A stretch of 64,000 nucleotides of DNA from Yamagishiella unicocca (GCA_003116995.1 BDSL01000152.1:111169-175168); one strand, 5' to 3'. Counted from the first letter of the stretch, positions 30,781 to 43,146 are shown. Program-made: numbers and translations. Notes: generated from the sequence alone by a model not told the origin.

Positions 30781-33700
30781 GACGCTGGGTGTCAGGAACG
30801 ATGCCCGCGATGCCGTGGCGGCGTCTTGGGCGCTATCGTCCTGGCTGCTTTGCGCGGTGGCAAACTGGTTGGGCAAACCAGCAGGTCGATGCAGACGGCC
30901 ATGCGCGGCGCTGTTGATGTTACCGCTGTTGCCGGGAACCGGTAACTTGGCCCCGCCGGCAGCGGTGTATGCATGCAGTGTGGCCGGCACAGGCACAGCT
31001 GGTAGATAGCTCAGGCAGCCCCGGCGTTTGAGGTAGGCGGCGCACGCAGGGGGCTCAGGTAACACGCACAGGAAGCTCAGCAGGCACCTGTAATCGTTCA
31101 GGCGGCGGCAGCGCACGCAGACGGATACAGGCCGTGTACGTGGGCAGAAGTAAGGCGGCGGCGCAAACAGCGCGCGCAGCAATAATTTTTGCTGCCGCGG
31201 GCGGGCATCACCTGCTAAAACCCGTAAATGGACGTACGCATTGCACGGCATTTTTTGGTGCTGTGTGTTGGGGGCGCGGACTTAATAGCGTATCGATCCT
31301 CGGGGCAGGCTTTGGGGTTTTTAGTTTACCACTGCATGTACGCGCCCTGTACCAAGTTGCATGTCGAACGGCCGCCGTTGCCTTCCATGGTTGGCAGGTT
31401 GGGGCTGCGGCGCCCTTCAGGGCCTGGCCTGCGCCCCGCCTGCAGGCCAGGCAATGGCCAGGCAATGGCGGAGGGACGTGCGGACTTGACAGCGTATCGA
31501 CTCTTGCGGCGCGCTTTGGAGGTCGGGAGGTACCACATTACCTCCGGTAGCACAGAGCGTTCGATGCAACGCTACACGTGCTGAATTGGCATTGTTTGCC
31601 TAGCAACTGCTTTGTATATCTGATCTAAGTTGCGAATGTAATGTCCGCGATAAGTACCCGGTATGTGTACCCACGGGCGTGTGGCTTTCCTTGCGTACGG
31701 GCTGTGCTGAAACTGTGCCGGAACATTATTGCAAATCTTTCACGGCCTACAACGTTAGCAGTAGTGGCATTATACGAAATAAATATAGTGCTGCCTATCG
31801 ATATCAACAGGTCATGCGTTGCGTTAAACGCGACTCGCGTTGCCAGCAAAATTGGCACCTGGGCTCCTTTTTCTTTGTCCGGCCCTTGGATTGTGATACT
31901 CTCCTTCATTTCATCACCAATCAATATTATTATACGCCGCTATGTGAACTTCTGCAAGCGGCGCGGCAAACACCGCCGACCCGAACCCCCGCACCACAGG
32001 GTGACTACGACGACCCACGGGTCGCGGCCACGTGCGGGATCGTCGACAGGCGGGCCAATCAAGAGGCTGCTGAACTAGTGATTGTCGGAACTAATGGGGA
32101 CATGCGTCAGACCCCAGCAGCGGTGGTGCTCTCGCCGCTCATGCGCTCCGGAAAGAGGTTACGGCTGACTCAGGGAACGGCGGGGAAAGTGGTGTGGAAC
32201 TGACGGCTAAGCCGCGATACCTAAACGGATTTCGGGGGGGCCGGGTCATGACGCGAGCTTAAACGGACGCCCTTCGATCCGCATGATTGTTCAGGGATTA
32301 AGGCTGCCGTTGCAACTGTCCTAGTGGCACGCTTTGCAAGGCGTTTTAGGGTAAGCAGGGTGATGGCGGTGCACGGCGGTGCGGCCCCGGCCAAGCATGG
32401 CCCTCTAGTTGGCATTTATTGCAATTAGATGCATGGATTCGTTGTCGGCAGCATGACGACCTTCGAGGTTCGGCATGGCACATAGGCATGCATAGCTGCC
32501 AAGGGCTAGTTGGGGTCGCAGACGCCCCCGTCGGCCTGAATTGTTACAATAGGTCCTCACCCCGCCGTTGATGCGGGATGTGTACGCTTGGATTGCCTCC
32601 AAGGCTCGCTGCCGGCACTTGGCGTGGTGGTGGAAGATCGAAGCTTTCCAGTTGATAGGGTCAAATTCTGTATACATCTTGTAATGAAACCGTCACGCTA
32701 TTTTTCAGTGGCATTATGGCAGCTCTGGGCTGGTAGGTATTGGTTGGTCTACGTCGCTCTCGTTCGCTCCCTGCCTTTCTTCGGTTAGGTTTGCGGAGGG
32801 TCGGTGTTCTGTGTTGCAGGCTTGTAGCGTGTTACACGTTGTGAAATTGTTGTCGCAATTGGGATCTGCGCTTTCCTTAAGGGCCTTGACGAACCTACAC
32901 AATCGAACATACATCTGCATCTGGTCTTACGGCAGTGGCGGTCACCTGAGTTACACCTTGCTTCCAGCGCGCCAAGCGCTGCCAGGCGTGAAGTAACTAT
33001 GGCATACGTGAAGAAGTAAGTTCCAAAGCCGCTGTGAGACGCTTTTTCCCCGGACCGCGAGAACTTGCCGCGAGGGTCAGGGTCAGTATGCAATATTTCG
33101 CCGACACAACCTGTTTTGCATTGTCATGCGTAAATACGGCTCATATGGTTAGGATGAAGCCTTGGCCCTGAGATGTGAGATCCATCGTCATCTCGCAGCT
33201 GTCGCCGTACAATGGCAACAGTTTCTCAGACATACAGTCGCACCTGTTCTAAGGTGGTTTACGTATGTAGGAATAGAGGAATGACATTATGACGTTGTTC
33301 GCGCTATCTAATGATTTCGTTGAAGGTAACCTGAACACGGAATTCTGCCTTGCCCATCTGCAGGCCCTCCGACTCAGCAGCAACCTTTCAAGATGTTACG
33401 ACAGACGTCTTTGCAACTACTTTGGCTTCATTCCGGATGGAGGTGCGCTTGTTCGACGTCTTGCACACTCCGATCCTGCCCGGTGGGAGTACCTACCCTT
33501 CGACTAGGCTTAACCTGTTGACACTGCGTGGGTGCAATTGGTTTATATTTGTGGATTTCTGCTGCTTCGCTCGTTAGCATGCTACCGTTGTAAAGGCAAA
33601 CAGGCTATGGCGTACGCTGACGTCGGCTCATCTTTGCTGGTTCGTTCGTTACTGCAGGTCAAATACTTCTGCAGGTACAATACTTCTGCTGGCACAAATT

Positions 33701-34300
33701 ACGATGAAACTACGCCACGGCGGCCGATAGGCGGTATGATTGCTCGGACCTTCAGGTGCCTTCATCAGCCTCAAGGTCTTGACTCATTACATTATTAAAG
33801 TCTTTCGGCTGTTGCCCCAAAGCCCATATCACGAGAGGCTCAACTCGCAGTCGAAAACGCGGCTCTGGGATGACCTTCGTTTGGCCTGTGCTTGCCATGC
33901 TGCTGGACCATGCCCCAATGCAACAGTACACTGAGTGCTGTTCAGTGCTTGCGCAGATGTTCAGTTGGCGACACGTCGTTTGTAATGTTCGTTGGCAGCG
34001 CCCCTACCTTCAACTTCGGCTCGTTGGCCATGGCTGGGTTGCTTGCTGTGTTCGTTTCCAAATGTCATCAGCCCGCGTACGAATCCTGGTAACGTTCCCC
34101 TCGTAGTTCCCTTTCTTTACACAGCACATACAGCGTTGAACGCGGGTGCAAAGATCGCATTATTTTGTTACGTACCTCGCTGTCAGTCCGATTGCTGATT
34201 CCTGGTTTCCCCTTCCTTCCACAGGACATACAGCGTACATGGAATACCTGGCTTGGCGTACGCACGACAGCATTGATCACACGTGCCGCCATTCGCCGCC
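30781..34300. other. Long stretch without a recognisable gene
   Basis: ORFs here are short, overlap on both strands and carry no motif. The only structure seen is an imperfect direct repeat around 'AGCGTATCGA.TCT..GG' at about 31277-31320 and 31480-31525. From 31625 the composition turns AT-rich. Confidence 0.4.
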
Positions 34301-35256
34301 TCCGGGAGCGAGGCTCGCTTTTTTTCCTGCAGGCCGGCAGGGTACGATCGCGCGCTGGCGGCGCTGGACAGCTGGCGCTCATCATCAGCGTGCTTGAGGT
34401 AGGCCTCGCCTGAATCAGAGAAGCTGTAGGTCGGGGACGGAGTTAGTTAGGATAGTTGTTAGTTAGTTATTGCCGGTACCTAGCTCTATCTACTGACCAG
34501 TTCCTCATTTCAGCCCTGCTGCCTCCTTTCCGATATCCCTTCCGTTTCTGTTGCCACTTTACAGCCATCACCCGCCTCTGCCCAGCCCAGCGCCGCCGGC
34601 GGATCCACAGCAGCTTAACAGAACGGCCACATCACTACCGACGACCGAGCCGCTGCCAGGCCCGCTTCCCGCCGACGAGATCTGCCGCCCCGAAGCTGCC
34701 GTCGCACGCACCGTCCAGCCCTATCCTACGCCGTCCCTTTAATTGGGAGCAAGGTGCGTTTCTGCAGTGCTTGCCGGATCGGTGCATTGGTTGTGTTAGT
34801 TGAGGTATCGGAGCAAGGCAATCGCCGAAACATGGCTGGTAGGTCGTCATGCATAGCCACACCATACGCAGCTTCAAAGCCTTCGACACGTACACACATA
34901 CGGTGGCATGCATTCTGATGACTTGGTCGCACCGCGTGCGGGTGCGTGCCGTGGATCGATCGGGCGGGGCAAGATATCTGCTGCACTGTTCAGCCAGCAC
35001 TACTTCAGCAGCCGCCAGCCAACCAGCACTACTACTTCAGCCTGTCAGCCATCCGTACAGCAGCAGCCGTCATCAGCTAGCTTCCTTGCAGCAGTAAGCC
35101 AGCCTTCGGTGCAGCGGTGGTCTTGCCCCGCCCTTCGTCCCGGCGTACCCGCAATCGGTTCCAAGCCACCGTTGTCGTCAAACCACCGCCGTTGCCGTCA
35201 CTTGCATATCCTGCTGCTGTAGTTTTAGCGTTCCCCATGGCTCAATAGATGTACCA

Positions 35257-35679
35257 ATGTCGCTACATGCATACGATGGCTGGAATACTGCCGCTAACTA
35301 CTGCTGCATGCCCCTACCTACATCCTCCGTTTTCGCCCTCCCGCCTACATCGCCCGAGGCCTCCCGCCGTACGGCACCTGCACCCCGGACGGACGGAGGG
35401 ACCACTACTACTGCGACGATCTGTGTCTGCAAGGGCGGGCGCGCGGGTGACTTTCGCCGCCGCCGTGTTCCGTCATACGTGGCTGCCCACCCGCGGCATG
35501 CCCATCTGCTGGTGAGCATCTACAGGGTAAGGTATGTAGGTGCGGGTCCTGATGCTGAGGGGCAGAATCCCAACGGCGCAGAGTATTATTACACGCACGT
35601 AGTTGCTTGGCAGCGAGCGAGCTTGTATCCGGCGGTTAATAACTTCGGTTGCACAGTCGTCAAATATTATTTTCCCTAG
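35257..35679 (+). other. 140-codon ORF in unit 1 (also 37995-38417 and 41149-41571)
   Basis: An ATG-started frame preserved in all three units, ending '...VAWQRASLYPAVNNFGC' and 'KYYFP'. Because the units are nearly identical, its conservation is not evidence of selection. GTGAGC (35513) and GTAAGG (35527) look like splice donors inside it, so it may be part of an exon-intron structure rather than a complete gene. Confidence 0.3.
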
Positions 35680-35911
35680 TCATCCTCATTATCGGTGTCC
35701 CGCAGGTACCTACGATCCAGGGGAGCTCGGCACTTCGGGAACGAACCTACGTTGGCTACTTGCGTGGGCAGCAAGTAAGCGGCTGCATGCCGCCGCCGTA
35801 CTTTATAGCCGCCGCCGCGCGCTTCTAGACAGCAATCGTGCCTCTGGCTGAATTTCCTCCATGAATTCAAGTCACCGAACTCGCCGCGGCCCTGCATTAT
35901 TTGCGCGCGGG

Positions 35912-35998
35912 TACGACAACAGGCGCGTGTGGCAGACACGTACGACAACAGGCGCGTGTGGCAGACACGTACGACAACAGGCGCGTGTGGCAGACACG
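35912..35998. repeat. 29-bp minisatellite, 3 copies in unit 1
   Basis: Unit TACGACAACAGGCGCGTGTG + GCAGACACG at 35912, 35941 and 35970. Units 2 (38650-38707) and 3 (41804-41861) each have two copies. Confidence 0.97.
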
Positions 35999-36263
35999 TA
36001 GGCTCGCTACTCCAACCGCGAGGGGTTCCTGCTTACTTGCATGGCAGTCTAACTACGTACTGCTTGACCATTTACATGGTAAGGTATGTAGGAGCGGGTC
36101 CTGGTTGCGGGGCTGCTGGATGAGGGAGGTGTTGCCAGCTTAAGGGGGTTCACTACATCACGCACGTGGGTTGGAATTCGACGCTGGAACATGACGCCAA
36201 TAATCAACACGCGCTGACGCTGTCCTCATACATCCATAATTGCGCCCGCAACAGGAAAGTAGT

Positions 36264-37037
36264 ATGGCGGCGGGCGGCAGCTGCCGGTGCCGTACAGTAG
36301 ATGCCGCCACTAGCTACTTGACTGCTGACATGCCTCTGCGCTGTTCAGCCAGCACTTCAGCAGCCGCCAGCCAACCAGCACTTCAGCCTGTCAGCCATTC
36401 GTACGGCAGCAGCCGTCATCGGCTACCGCTGCCATCCCCGCCGCCGTCTCCTTCACCGCCGCCGTCGCCACCCTCGCCGCCGCCAGAGCCGCCGTCGCCG
36501 CCTCCATCACCGTCGCCGCCTCCGTCACCTCCTCAACCTCCCTCACCACCATCGCCGCCACCGTCGCCGCCATTTCCACCATCACCGCCTCCATCGCCGC
36601 CTCCGCCGCCGTCGCCACCACCATCGCCGCCTCCGCCGCCGTCGCCGCCGTCGCCGCCGCCGGAGCCGCCCGCTCCCTCACCGCCGCCGTCTTCTTCACC
36701 GCCGCCTCCGTCACCGTCGCCGCCTCCTTCACCTTCTCAACCTCACCACCATCGCCGCCACCGTCGCCGCCATCACCCCCATCATAGCCTCCATCGCCAC
36801 CTCCGCCGCCGTCGCCGCCGTCGCCGCTGCCGGGGCCGCCCGCTCCCTCACCGCCGCCGTCTTCTTCACCGCCGCCGTCGCCACCCTCGCCGCCGCCAGA
36901 GCCGCCGTCGCCGCCTCCATCACCGTCGCCGCCTCCTTCACCTCCTCAACCTTCCTCACCACCACCGCCCCCCCGCTGCCACCTTCGCCCCCGCCACCTG
37001 CACCGCCCTCACCACCATCACCGCCTCCATCGCCATC
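36264..37037 (+). pseudogene. Proline-rich (SPP)n glycoprotein block, unit 1, disrupted
   Basis: The ATG at 36264 begins a leader 'MAAGGSCRCRTVDAATSYL' with serine/glutamine-rich sequence, then SPPPSPPP-type repeats typical of hydroxyproline-rich cell-wall glycoproteins of volvocine algae. Compared with unit 2, a 4-bp deletion near 36744 shifts the frame, and the shared CCATCATAG (36778-36786) carries a TAG where unit 3 has TCG. The part after the proline block lies in a different frame. Confidence 0.6.
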
Positions 37038-38904
37038 TCCGGGAGCGAGGCTGGCTTTTTTTCCTGCAGCAGGCCGGCAGGGTACGATCGCGCGCTGGCG
37101 GCGCTGGACAGCTGGCGCTCATCATCAGCGTGCTTGAGGTAGGCCTCGCCTGACTCAGAGAAGCTGTAGGTCGGGGACGGAGTTAGTTAGGATAGTTGTT
37201 AGTTAGTTATTGCCGGTACCTAGCTCTATCTACTGACCAGTTCCTCATTTCAGCCCTGCTGCCTCCTTTCCGATATCCCTTCCGTTTCTGTTGCCACTTT
37301 ACAGCCATCACCCGCCTCTGCCCAGCCCAGCGCCGCCGGCGGATCCACAGCAGCTGTAATAGAACGGCCACATCACTACCGACGACCGAGCCGCTGCCAG
37401 GCCCGCTTCCCGCCGACGAGATCTGCCGCCCCGAAGCCGCCGTCGCACGCACCGTCCAGCCCTATCCTACGCCGTCCCTTTGATTGGGAGCAAGGTGCGT
37501 TTCTGCAGTGCTTGCCGGATCGGTGCATTGGTTGTGTTAGTTGAGGTATCGGAGCAAGGCAATCGCCGTAACATGGCTGGTAGGTCGTCATGCATAGCCA
37601 CACCATACGCAGCTTCAAAGCCTTCGACACGCAAACACATACGGTGGCATGCGTTCTGATGACTTGGTCGCACCGCGTGCGGGTGCGTGCCGTGGATCGA
37701 TCGGGCGGGGCAAGATATCTGCTGCACTGTTCAGCCAGCACTTCAGCAGCCGCCAGCCAACCAGCACTACTACTTCAGCCTGTCAGCCATCCGTACAGCA
37801 GCAGCCGTCATCAGCTAGCTTCCTTGCAGCAGTAAGCCAGCCTTCGGTGCAGCGGTGGTCTTGCCCCGCCCTTCGTCCCGGCGTACCCGCAATCGGTTCC
37901 AAGCCACCGTTGTCGTCAAACCACCGCCGTTGCCGTCACTTGCATATCCTGCTGCTGTAGTTTTAGCGTTCCCCATGGCTCAATAGATGTACCAATGTCG
38001 CTACATGCATACGATGGCTGGAATACTGCCGCTAACTACTGCTGCATGCCCCTACCTACATCCTCCGTTTTCGCCCTCCCGCCTACATCGCCCGAGGCCT
38101 CCCGCCGTACGGCACCTGCACCCCGGACGGACGGAGGGACCACTACTACTGCGACGATCTGTGTCTGCAAGGGCGGGCGCGCGGGTGACTTTCGCCGCCG
38201 CCGTGTTCCGTCATACGTGGCTGCCCACCCGCGGCATGCCCATCTGCTGGTGAGCATCTACAGGGTAAGGTATGTAGGTGCGGGTCCTGATGCTGAGGGG
38301 CAGAATCCCAACGGCGCAGAGTATTATTACACGCACGTAGTTGCTTGGCAGCGAGCGAGCTTGTATCCGGCGGTTAATAACTTCGGTTGCACAGTCATCA
38401 AATATTATTTTCCTTAGTCATCCTCATTATCGGTGTCCCGCAGGTACCTACGATCCAGGGGAGCTCGGCACTTCGGGAACGAACCTACGTTGGCTACTTG
38501 CGTGGGCAGCAAGTAAGCGGCTGCATGCCGCCGCCGTACTTTGTAGCCGCCGCCGCGCGCTTCTAGACAGCAATCGTGCCTCTGGCTGAATTTCCTCCAT
38601 GAATTCAAGTCACCGAACTCGCCGCGGCCCTGCATTATTTGCGCGCGGGTACGACAACAGGCGCGTGTGGCAGACACGTACGACAACAGGCGCGTGTGGC
38701 AGACACGTAGGCTCGCTACTCCAACCGCGAGGGGTTCCTGCTTACTTGCTTGGCAGTCTAACTACGTACTGCTTGACCATTTACATGGTAAGGTATGTAG
38801 GAGCGGGTCCTGGTTGCGGGGCTGCTGGATGAGGGAGGTGTTGCCAGCTTAAGGGGGTTCACTACATCACGCACGTGGGTTGGAATTCGACGCTGGAACA
38901 TGAC

Positions 38905-38941
38905 GCGTGTTGATGCGCGTGTTGACGACGCATCAACACGC
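38905..38941. repeat. 13-bp palindrome unique to unit 2
   Basis: GCGTGTTGATGCG (38905-38917) and CGCATCAACACGC (38929-38941) form a hairpin with an 11-nt loop. Units 1 and 3 have the shorter ACGCCAATAATCAACACGCG here. Confidence 0.93.
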
Positions 38942-38992
38942 GCTGACGCTGTCCTCATACATCCATAATTGCGCCCGCAACAGGAAAGTAGT

Positions 38993-39520
38993 ATGGCGGC
39001 GGGCGGCAGCTGCCGGTGCCGTACAGTAGATGCCGCCACTAGCTACTTGACTGCTGACATGCCTCTGCGCTGTTCAGCCAGCACTTCAGCAGCCGCCAGC
39101 CAACCAGCACTTCAGCCTGTCAGCCATTCGTACGGCAGCAGCCGTCATCGGCTACCGCTGCCATCCCCGCCGCCGTCTCCTTCACCGCCGCCGTCGCCAC
39201 CCTCGCCGCCGCCAGAGCCGCCGTCGCCGCCTCCATCACCGTCGCCGCCTCCGTCACCTCCTCAACCTCCCTCACCACCATCGCCGCCACCGTCGCCGCC
39301 ATTTCCACCATCACCGCCTCCATCGCCGCCTCCGCCGCCGTCGCCACCACCATCGCCGCCTCCGCCGCCGGAGCCGCCGTCGCCGCCGCCGGAGCCGCCC
39401 GCTCCCTCACCGCCGCCGTCTTCTTCACCGCCGCCTCCGTCACCGTCGCCGCCTCCTTCACCTTCTCAACCTCCCTCACCACCATCGCCGCCACCGTCGC
39501 CGCCATCACCCCCATCATAG
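38993..39520 (+). pseudogene. Proline-rich (SPP)n block, unit 2, stopped by TAG
   Basis: The frame from the ATG at 38993 runs through SPP/PPS repeats to TAG at 39518-39520. The proline coding continues for another ~670 bp and meets a second identical TAG near 39936. It is shared with unit 1, so it predates the split of these two units. Confidence 0.65.
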
Positions 39521-40188
39521 CCTCCATCGCCACCTCCGCCGCCGTCGCCGCCGTCGCCGCTGCCGGGGCCGCCCGCTCCCTCACCGCCGCCGTCTTCTTC
39601 ACCGCCGCCGTCGCCACCCTCGCCGCCGCCAGAGCCGCCGTCGCCGCCTCCATCACCGTCGCCGCCTCCGTCACCTCCTCAACCTCCCTCACCACCATCG
39701 CCGCCACCGTCGCCGCCATTTCCACCATCACCGCCTCCATCGCCGCCTCCGCCGCCGTCGCCACCACCATCGCCGCCTCCGCCGCCGTCGCCGCCGTCGC
39801 CGCCGCCGGAGCCGCCCGCTCCCTCACCGCCGCCGTCTTCTTCACCGCCGCCTCCGTCACCGTCGCCGCCTCCTTCACCTTCTCAACCTCCCTCACCACC
39901 ATCGCCGCCACCGTCGCCGCCATCACCCCCATCATAGCCTCCATCGCCACCTCCGCCGCCGTCGCCGCCGTCGCCGCTGCCGGGGCCGCCCGCTCCCTCA
40001 CCGCCGCCGTCTTCTTCACCGCCGCCGTCGCCACCCTCGCCGCCGCCAGAGCCGCCGTCGCCGCCTCCATCACCGTCGCCGCCTCCTTCACCTCCTCAAC
40101 CTTCCTCACCACCACCGCCCCCCCCGCTGCCACCTTCGCCCCCGCCACCTGCACCGCCCTCACCACCATCACCGCCTCCATCGCCATC

Positions 40189-43049
40189 TCCGGGAGCGAG
40201 GCTGGCTTTTTTTCCTGCAGCAGGCCGGCAGGGTACGATCGCGCGCTGGCGGCGCTGGACAGCTGGCGCTCATCATCAGCGTGCTTGAGGTAGGCCTCGC
40301 CTGACTCAGAGAAGCTGTAGGTCGGGGACGGAGTTAGTTAGGATAGTTGTTAGTTAGTTATTGCCGGTACTTAGCTCTATCTACTGACCAGTTCCTCATT
40401 TCAGCCCTGCTGCCTCCTTTCCGATATCCCTTCCGTTTCTGTTGCCACTTTACAGCCATCACCCGCCTCTGCCCAGCCCAGCGCCGCCGGCGGATCCACA
40501 GCAGCTGTAATAGAACGGCCACATCACTACCGACGACCGAGCCGCTGCCAGGCCCGCTTCCCGCCGACGAGATCTGCCGCCCCGAAGCCGCCGTCGCACG
40601 CACCGTCCAGCCCTATCCTACGCCGTCCCTTTGATTGGGAGCAAGGTGCGTTTCTGCAGTGCTTGCCGGATGGGTGCGTTGGTTGTGTTAGTTGAGGTAT
40701 CGGAGCAAGGCAATCGCCGTAACATGGCTGGTAGGTCGTCATGCATAGCCACACCATACGCAGCTTCAAAGCCTTCGACACGCAAACACATACGGTGGCA
40801 TGCGTTCTGATGACTTGGTCGCACCGCGTGCGGGTGCGTGCCGTGGATCGATCGGGCGGGGCAAGATATCTGCTGCACTGTTCAGCCAGCACTACTTCAG
40901 CAGCCGCCAGCCAACCAGCACTACTACTTCAGCCTGTCAGCCATCCGTACAGCAGCAGCCGTCATCAGCTAGCTTCCTTGCAGCAGTAAGCCAGCCTTCG
41001 GTGCAGCGGTGGTCTTGCCCCGCCCTTCGTCCCGGCGTACCCGCAATCGGTTCCAAGCCATCGTTGTCGTCAAACCACCGCCGTTGCCGTCACTTGCATA
41101 TCCTGCTGCTTTAGTTTTAGCGTTCCCCATGGCTCAATAGATGTACCAATGTCGCTACATGCATACGATGGCTGGAATACTGCCGCTAACTACTGCTGCA
41201 TGCCCCTACCTACATCCTCCGTTTTCGCCCTCCCGCCTACATCGCCCGAGGCCTCCCGCCGTACGGCACCTGCACCCCGGACGGACGGAGGGACCACTAC
41301 TACTGCGACGATCTGTGTCTGCAAGGGCGGGCGCGCGGGTGACTTTCGCCGCCGCCGTGTTCCGTCATACGTGGCTGCCCACCCGCGGCATGCCCATCTG
41401 CTGGTGAGCATCTACAGGGTAAGGTATGTAGGTGCGGGTCCTGATGCTGAGGGGCAGAATCCCAACGGCGCAGAGTATTATTACACGCACGTAGTTGCTT
41501 GGCAGCGAGCGAGCTTGTATCCGGCGGTTAATAACTTCGGTTGCACAGTCATCAAATATTATTTTCCTTAGTCATCCTCATTATCGGTGTCCCGCAGGTA
41601 CCTACGATCCAGGGGAGCTCGGCACTTCGGGAACGAACCTACGTTGGCTACTTGCGTGGGCAGCAAGTAAGCGGCTGCATGCCGCCGCCGTACTTTATAG
41701 CCGCCGCCGCGCGCTTCTAGACAGCAATCGTGCCTCTGGCTGAATTTCCTCCATGAATTCAAGTCACCGAAGTCGCCGCGGCCCTGCATTATTTGCGCGC
41801 GGGTACGACAACAGGCGCGTGTGGCAGACACGTACGACAACAGGCGCGTGTGGCAGACACGTAGGCTCGCTACTCCAACCGCGAGGGGTTCCTGCTTACT
41901 TGCTTGGCAGTCTAACTACGTACTGCTTGACCATTTACATGGTAAGGTATGTAGGAGCGGGTCCTGGTTGTGGGGCTGCTGGATGAGGGAGGTGTTGCCA
42001 GCTTAAGGGGGTTCGCTTCATCACGCACGTGGGTTGGAATTCGACGCTGGAACATGACGCCAATAATCAACACGCGCTGACGCTGTCCTCATACATCCAT
42101 AATTGCGCCCGCAACAGGAAAGTAGTATGGCGGCGGGCGGCAGCTGCCGGTGCCGTACAGTAGATGCCGCCACTAGCTACTTGACTGCTGACATGCCTCT
42201 GCGCTGTTCAGCCAGCACTTCAGCAGCCGCCAGCCAACCAGCACTTCAGCCTGTCAGCCATTCGTACGGCAGCAGCCGTCATCGGCTACCGCTGCCATCC
42301 CCGCCGCCGTCTCCTTCACCGCCGCCGTCGCCACCCTCGCCGCCACCAGAGCCGCCGTCGCCGCCTCCATCACCGTCGCCGCCTCCGTCATCTCCTCAAC
42401 CTCCCTCACCACCATCGCCGCCCCCGATGCCACCTTCGCCCCCGGCACCGCCTCCGTTGCCCCATACACCGCCTTTACCACCATCGCCGCCACCGTCGCC
42501 GCCATCACCGCCATCATCGCCTCCATCGCCGCCTCCGCCGTCGCCACCATCACCGCCTCCATCGCCGCCGTCGCCGCCGTCGCCGCCGCCAGAGCCGCCC
42601 TCTCCCTCACCGCCGCCATCCCCCCCGCCGTCTCCTTCACCGCCGCCCTCACCACCATCGCCGCCACCGTCGCCGCCATCTCCGCCATCACCGCCTCCAT
42701 CGCCGCCTCCGCCGCCGTCGCCGCCGCCGCCGCCGCCGGAGCCGCCCGCTCCCTCACCGCCGCTGTCTTCTTCACCGCATCCGTCGCCACCCTCGCCGCC
42801 GCCAGAGCCGCCGTCGCCGCCTCCATCACCGTCGCCGCCTCCTTCACCTCCTCAACCTCCCTCACCACCATCGCCGCCCCCGGTGCCACCTTCGCCCCCG
42901 GCACCGCGTCCGCTGCCACCTGCACCGCCCTCACCACCATCGCCGCGACCGTCGCCGCCATCACCGCCATCATCGCCTCCATCGCCGCCTCCGCCGCCGT
43001 CGCCGCCGCCAGAGCCGCCCTCACCACCATCACCGCCTCCATCGCCGCC
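40189..43049 (+). repeat. Proline-rich gene unit 3 (2861 bp)
   Basis: The same organisation, with a differently rearranged proline block. It is followed by a partial fourth unit start (43050-43149) that ends at 'GCTTGAGGTA', after which the sequence is unique. Confidence 0.95.
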
Positions 43050-43146
43050 TCCGGTAGCGAGGCTGGCTTTTTTCCCTGCAGGCCGGCAGGGTACGATCAC
43101 GCGCTGGCGGCGCTGGACAGCTGGCGCTCACCATCAGCGTGCTTGA
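42127..43146 (+). CDS. Hydroxyproline-rich glycoprotein-like (SPP)n protein, ~339 aa, unit 3
   Basis: The only uninterrupted long proline frame in the array. A ~55-residue leader rich in S, A and Q is followed by ~255 residues of SPPP, SPPE and APPP repeats and a short basic tail ('ARLAFFPAGRQGTITRWRRW'). Such repeats are targets of prolyl hydroxylation and glycosylation in volvocine extracellular-matrix proteins such as pherophorins. No pherophorin globular domain or signal peptide is visible, so the leader or flanking exons may be mis-modelled. GAG|GTAGCG after the tail could be a splice donor. The antisense Ala/Val-rich frame is an artefact of the repeat. Confidence 0.5.
   Translation: MAAGGSCRCRTVDAATSYLTADMPLRCSASTSAAASQPALQPVSHSYGSSRHRLPLPSPPPSPSPPPSPPSPPPEPPSPPPSPSPPPSSPQPPSPPSPPPMPPSPPAPPPLPHTPPLPPSPPPSPPSPPSSPPSPPPPSPPSPPPSPPSPPSPPPEPPSPSPPPSPPPSPSPPPSPPSPPPSPPSPPSPPPSPPPPPSPPPPPPEPPAPSPPLSSSPHPSPPSPPPEPPSPPPSPSPPPSPPQPPSPPSPPPVPPSPPAPRPLPPAPPSPPSPRPSPPSPPSSPPSPPPPPSPPPEPPSPPSPPPSPPPVARLAFFPAGRQGTITRWRRWTAGAHHQRA

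Larger units (their letters stand above)
34301..37037 (+). repeat. Proline-rich gene unit 1 (2737 bp)
   Basis: Starts at TCCGGGAGCGAGGCT and runs to the same sequence at 37038. Contents in order: 'GTTAGTTAGTTATTGCCGG', a proline/serine coding-like block, a 'TTCAGCCAGCAC...CAGCC' segment, a conserved 140-codon ORF (35257-35679), a 29-bp minisatellite, a second 'TTCAGCCAGC' segment, and a (SPP)n block (36420-37037). Units 2 and 3 are nearly identical outside the proline block. Confidence 0.95.
37038..40188 (+). repeat. Proline-rich gene unit 2 (3151 bp)
   Basis: The same organisation as unit 1. The proline block is longer because an internal segment of about 400 bp is duplicated ('CCCCCATCATAGCCTCCATC' occurs at about 39508 and 39926). 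Confidence 0.95.

Noticed and set aside
34456..34803. 115-codon ORF at the start of each proline-rich unit
   Set aside because: A one- to two-base difference between units 1 and 2/3 (CAGCTTAACAG versus CAGCTGTAATAG) breaks it, and conservation is explained by the recent triplication.
35912..36000. Possible CRISPR-like array (29-bp repeats)
   Set aside because: The 29-bp units are directly adjacent without spacers, so this is a minisatellite in a eukaryotic genome.
39120..40187. 355-codon minus-strand ORF rich in Ala, Val, Met and Glu
   Set aside because: It is the antisense of the (SPP)n repeat; the simple codon repeats keep all frames open, and the same applies at 36391-36965 and 42254-43042.
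42127..43146. Calling the unit-3 protein a pherophorin
   Set aside because: Only the proline-rich rod is visible; neither of the cysteine-containing globular pherophorin domains was found nearby.
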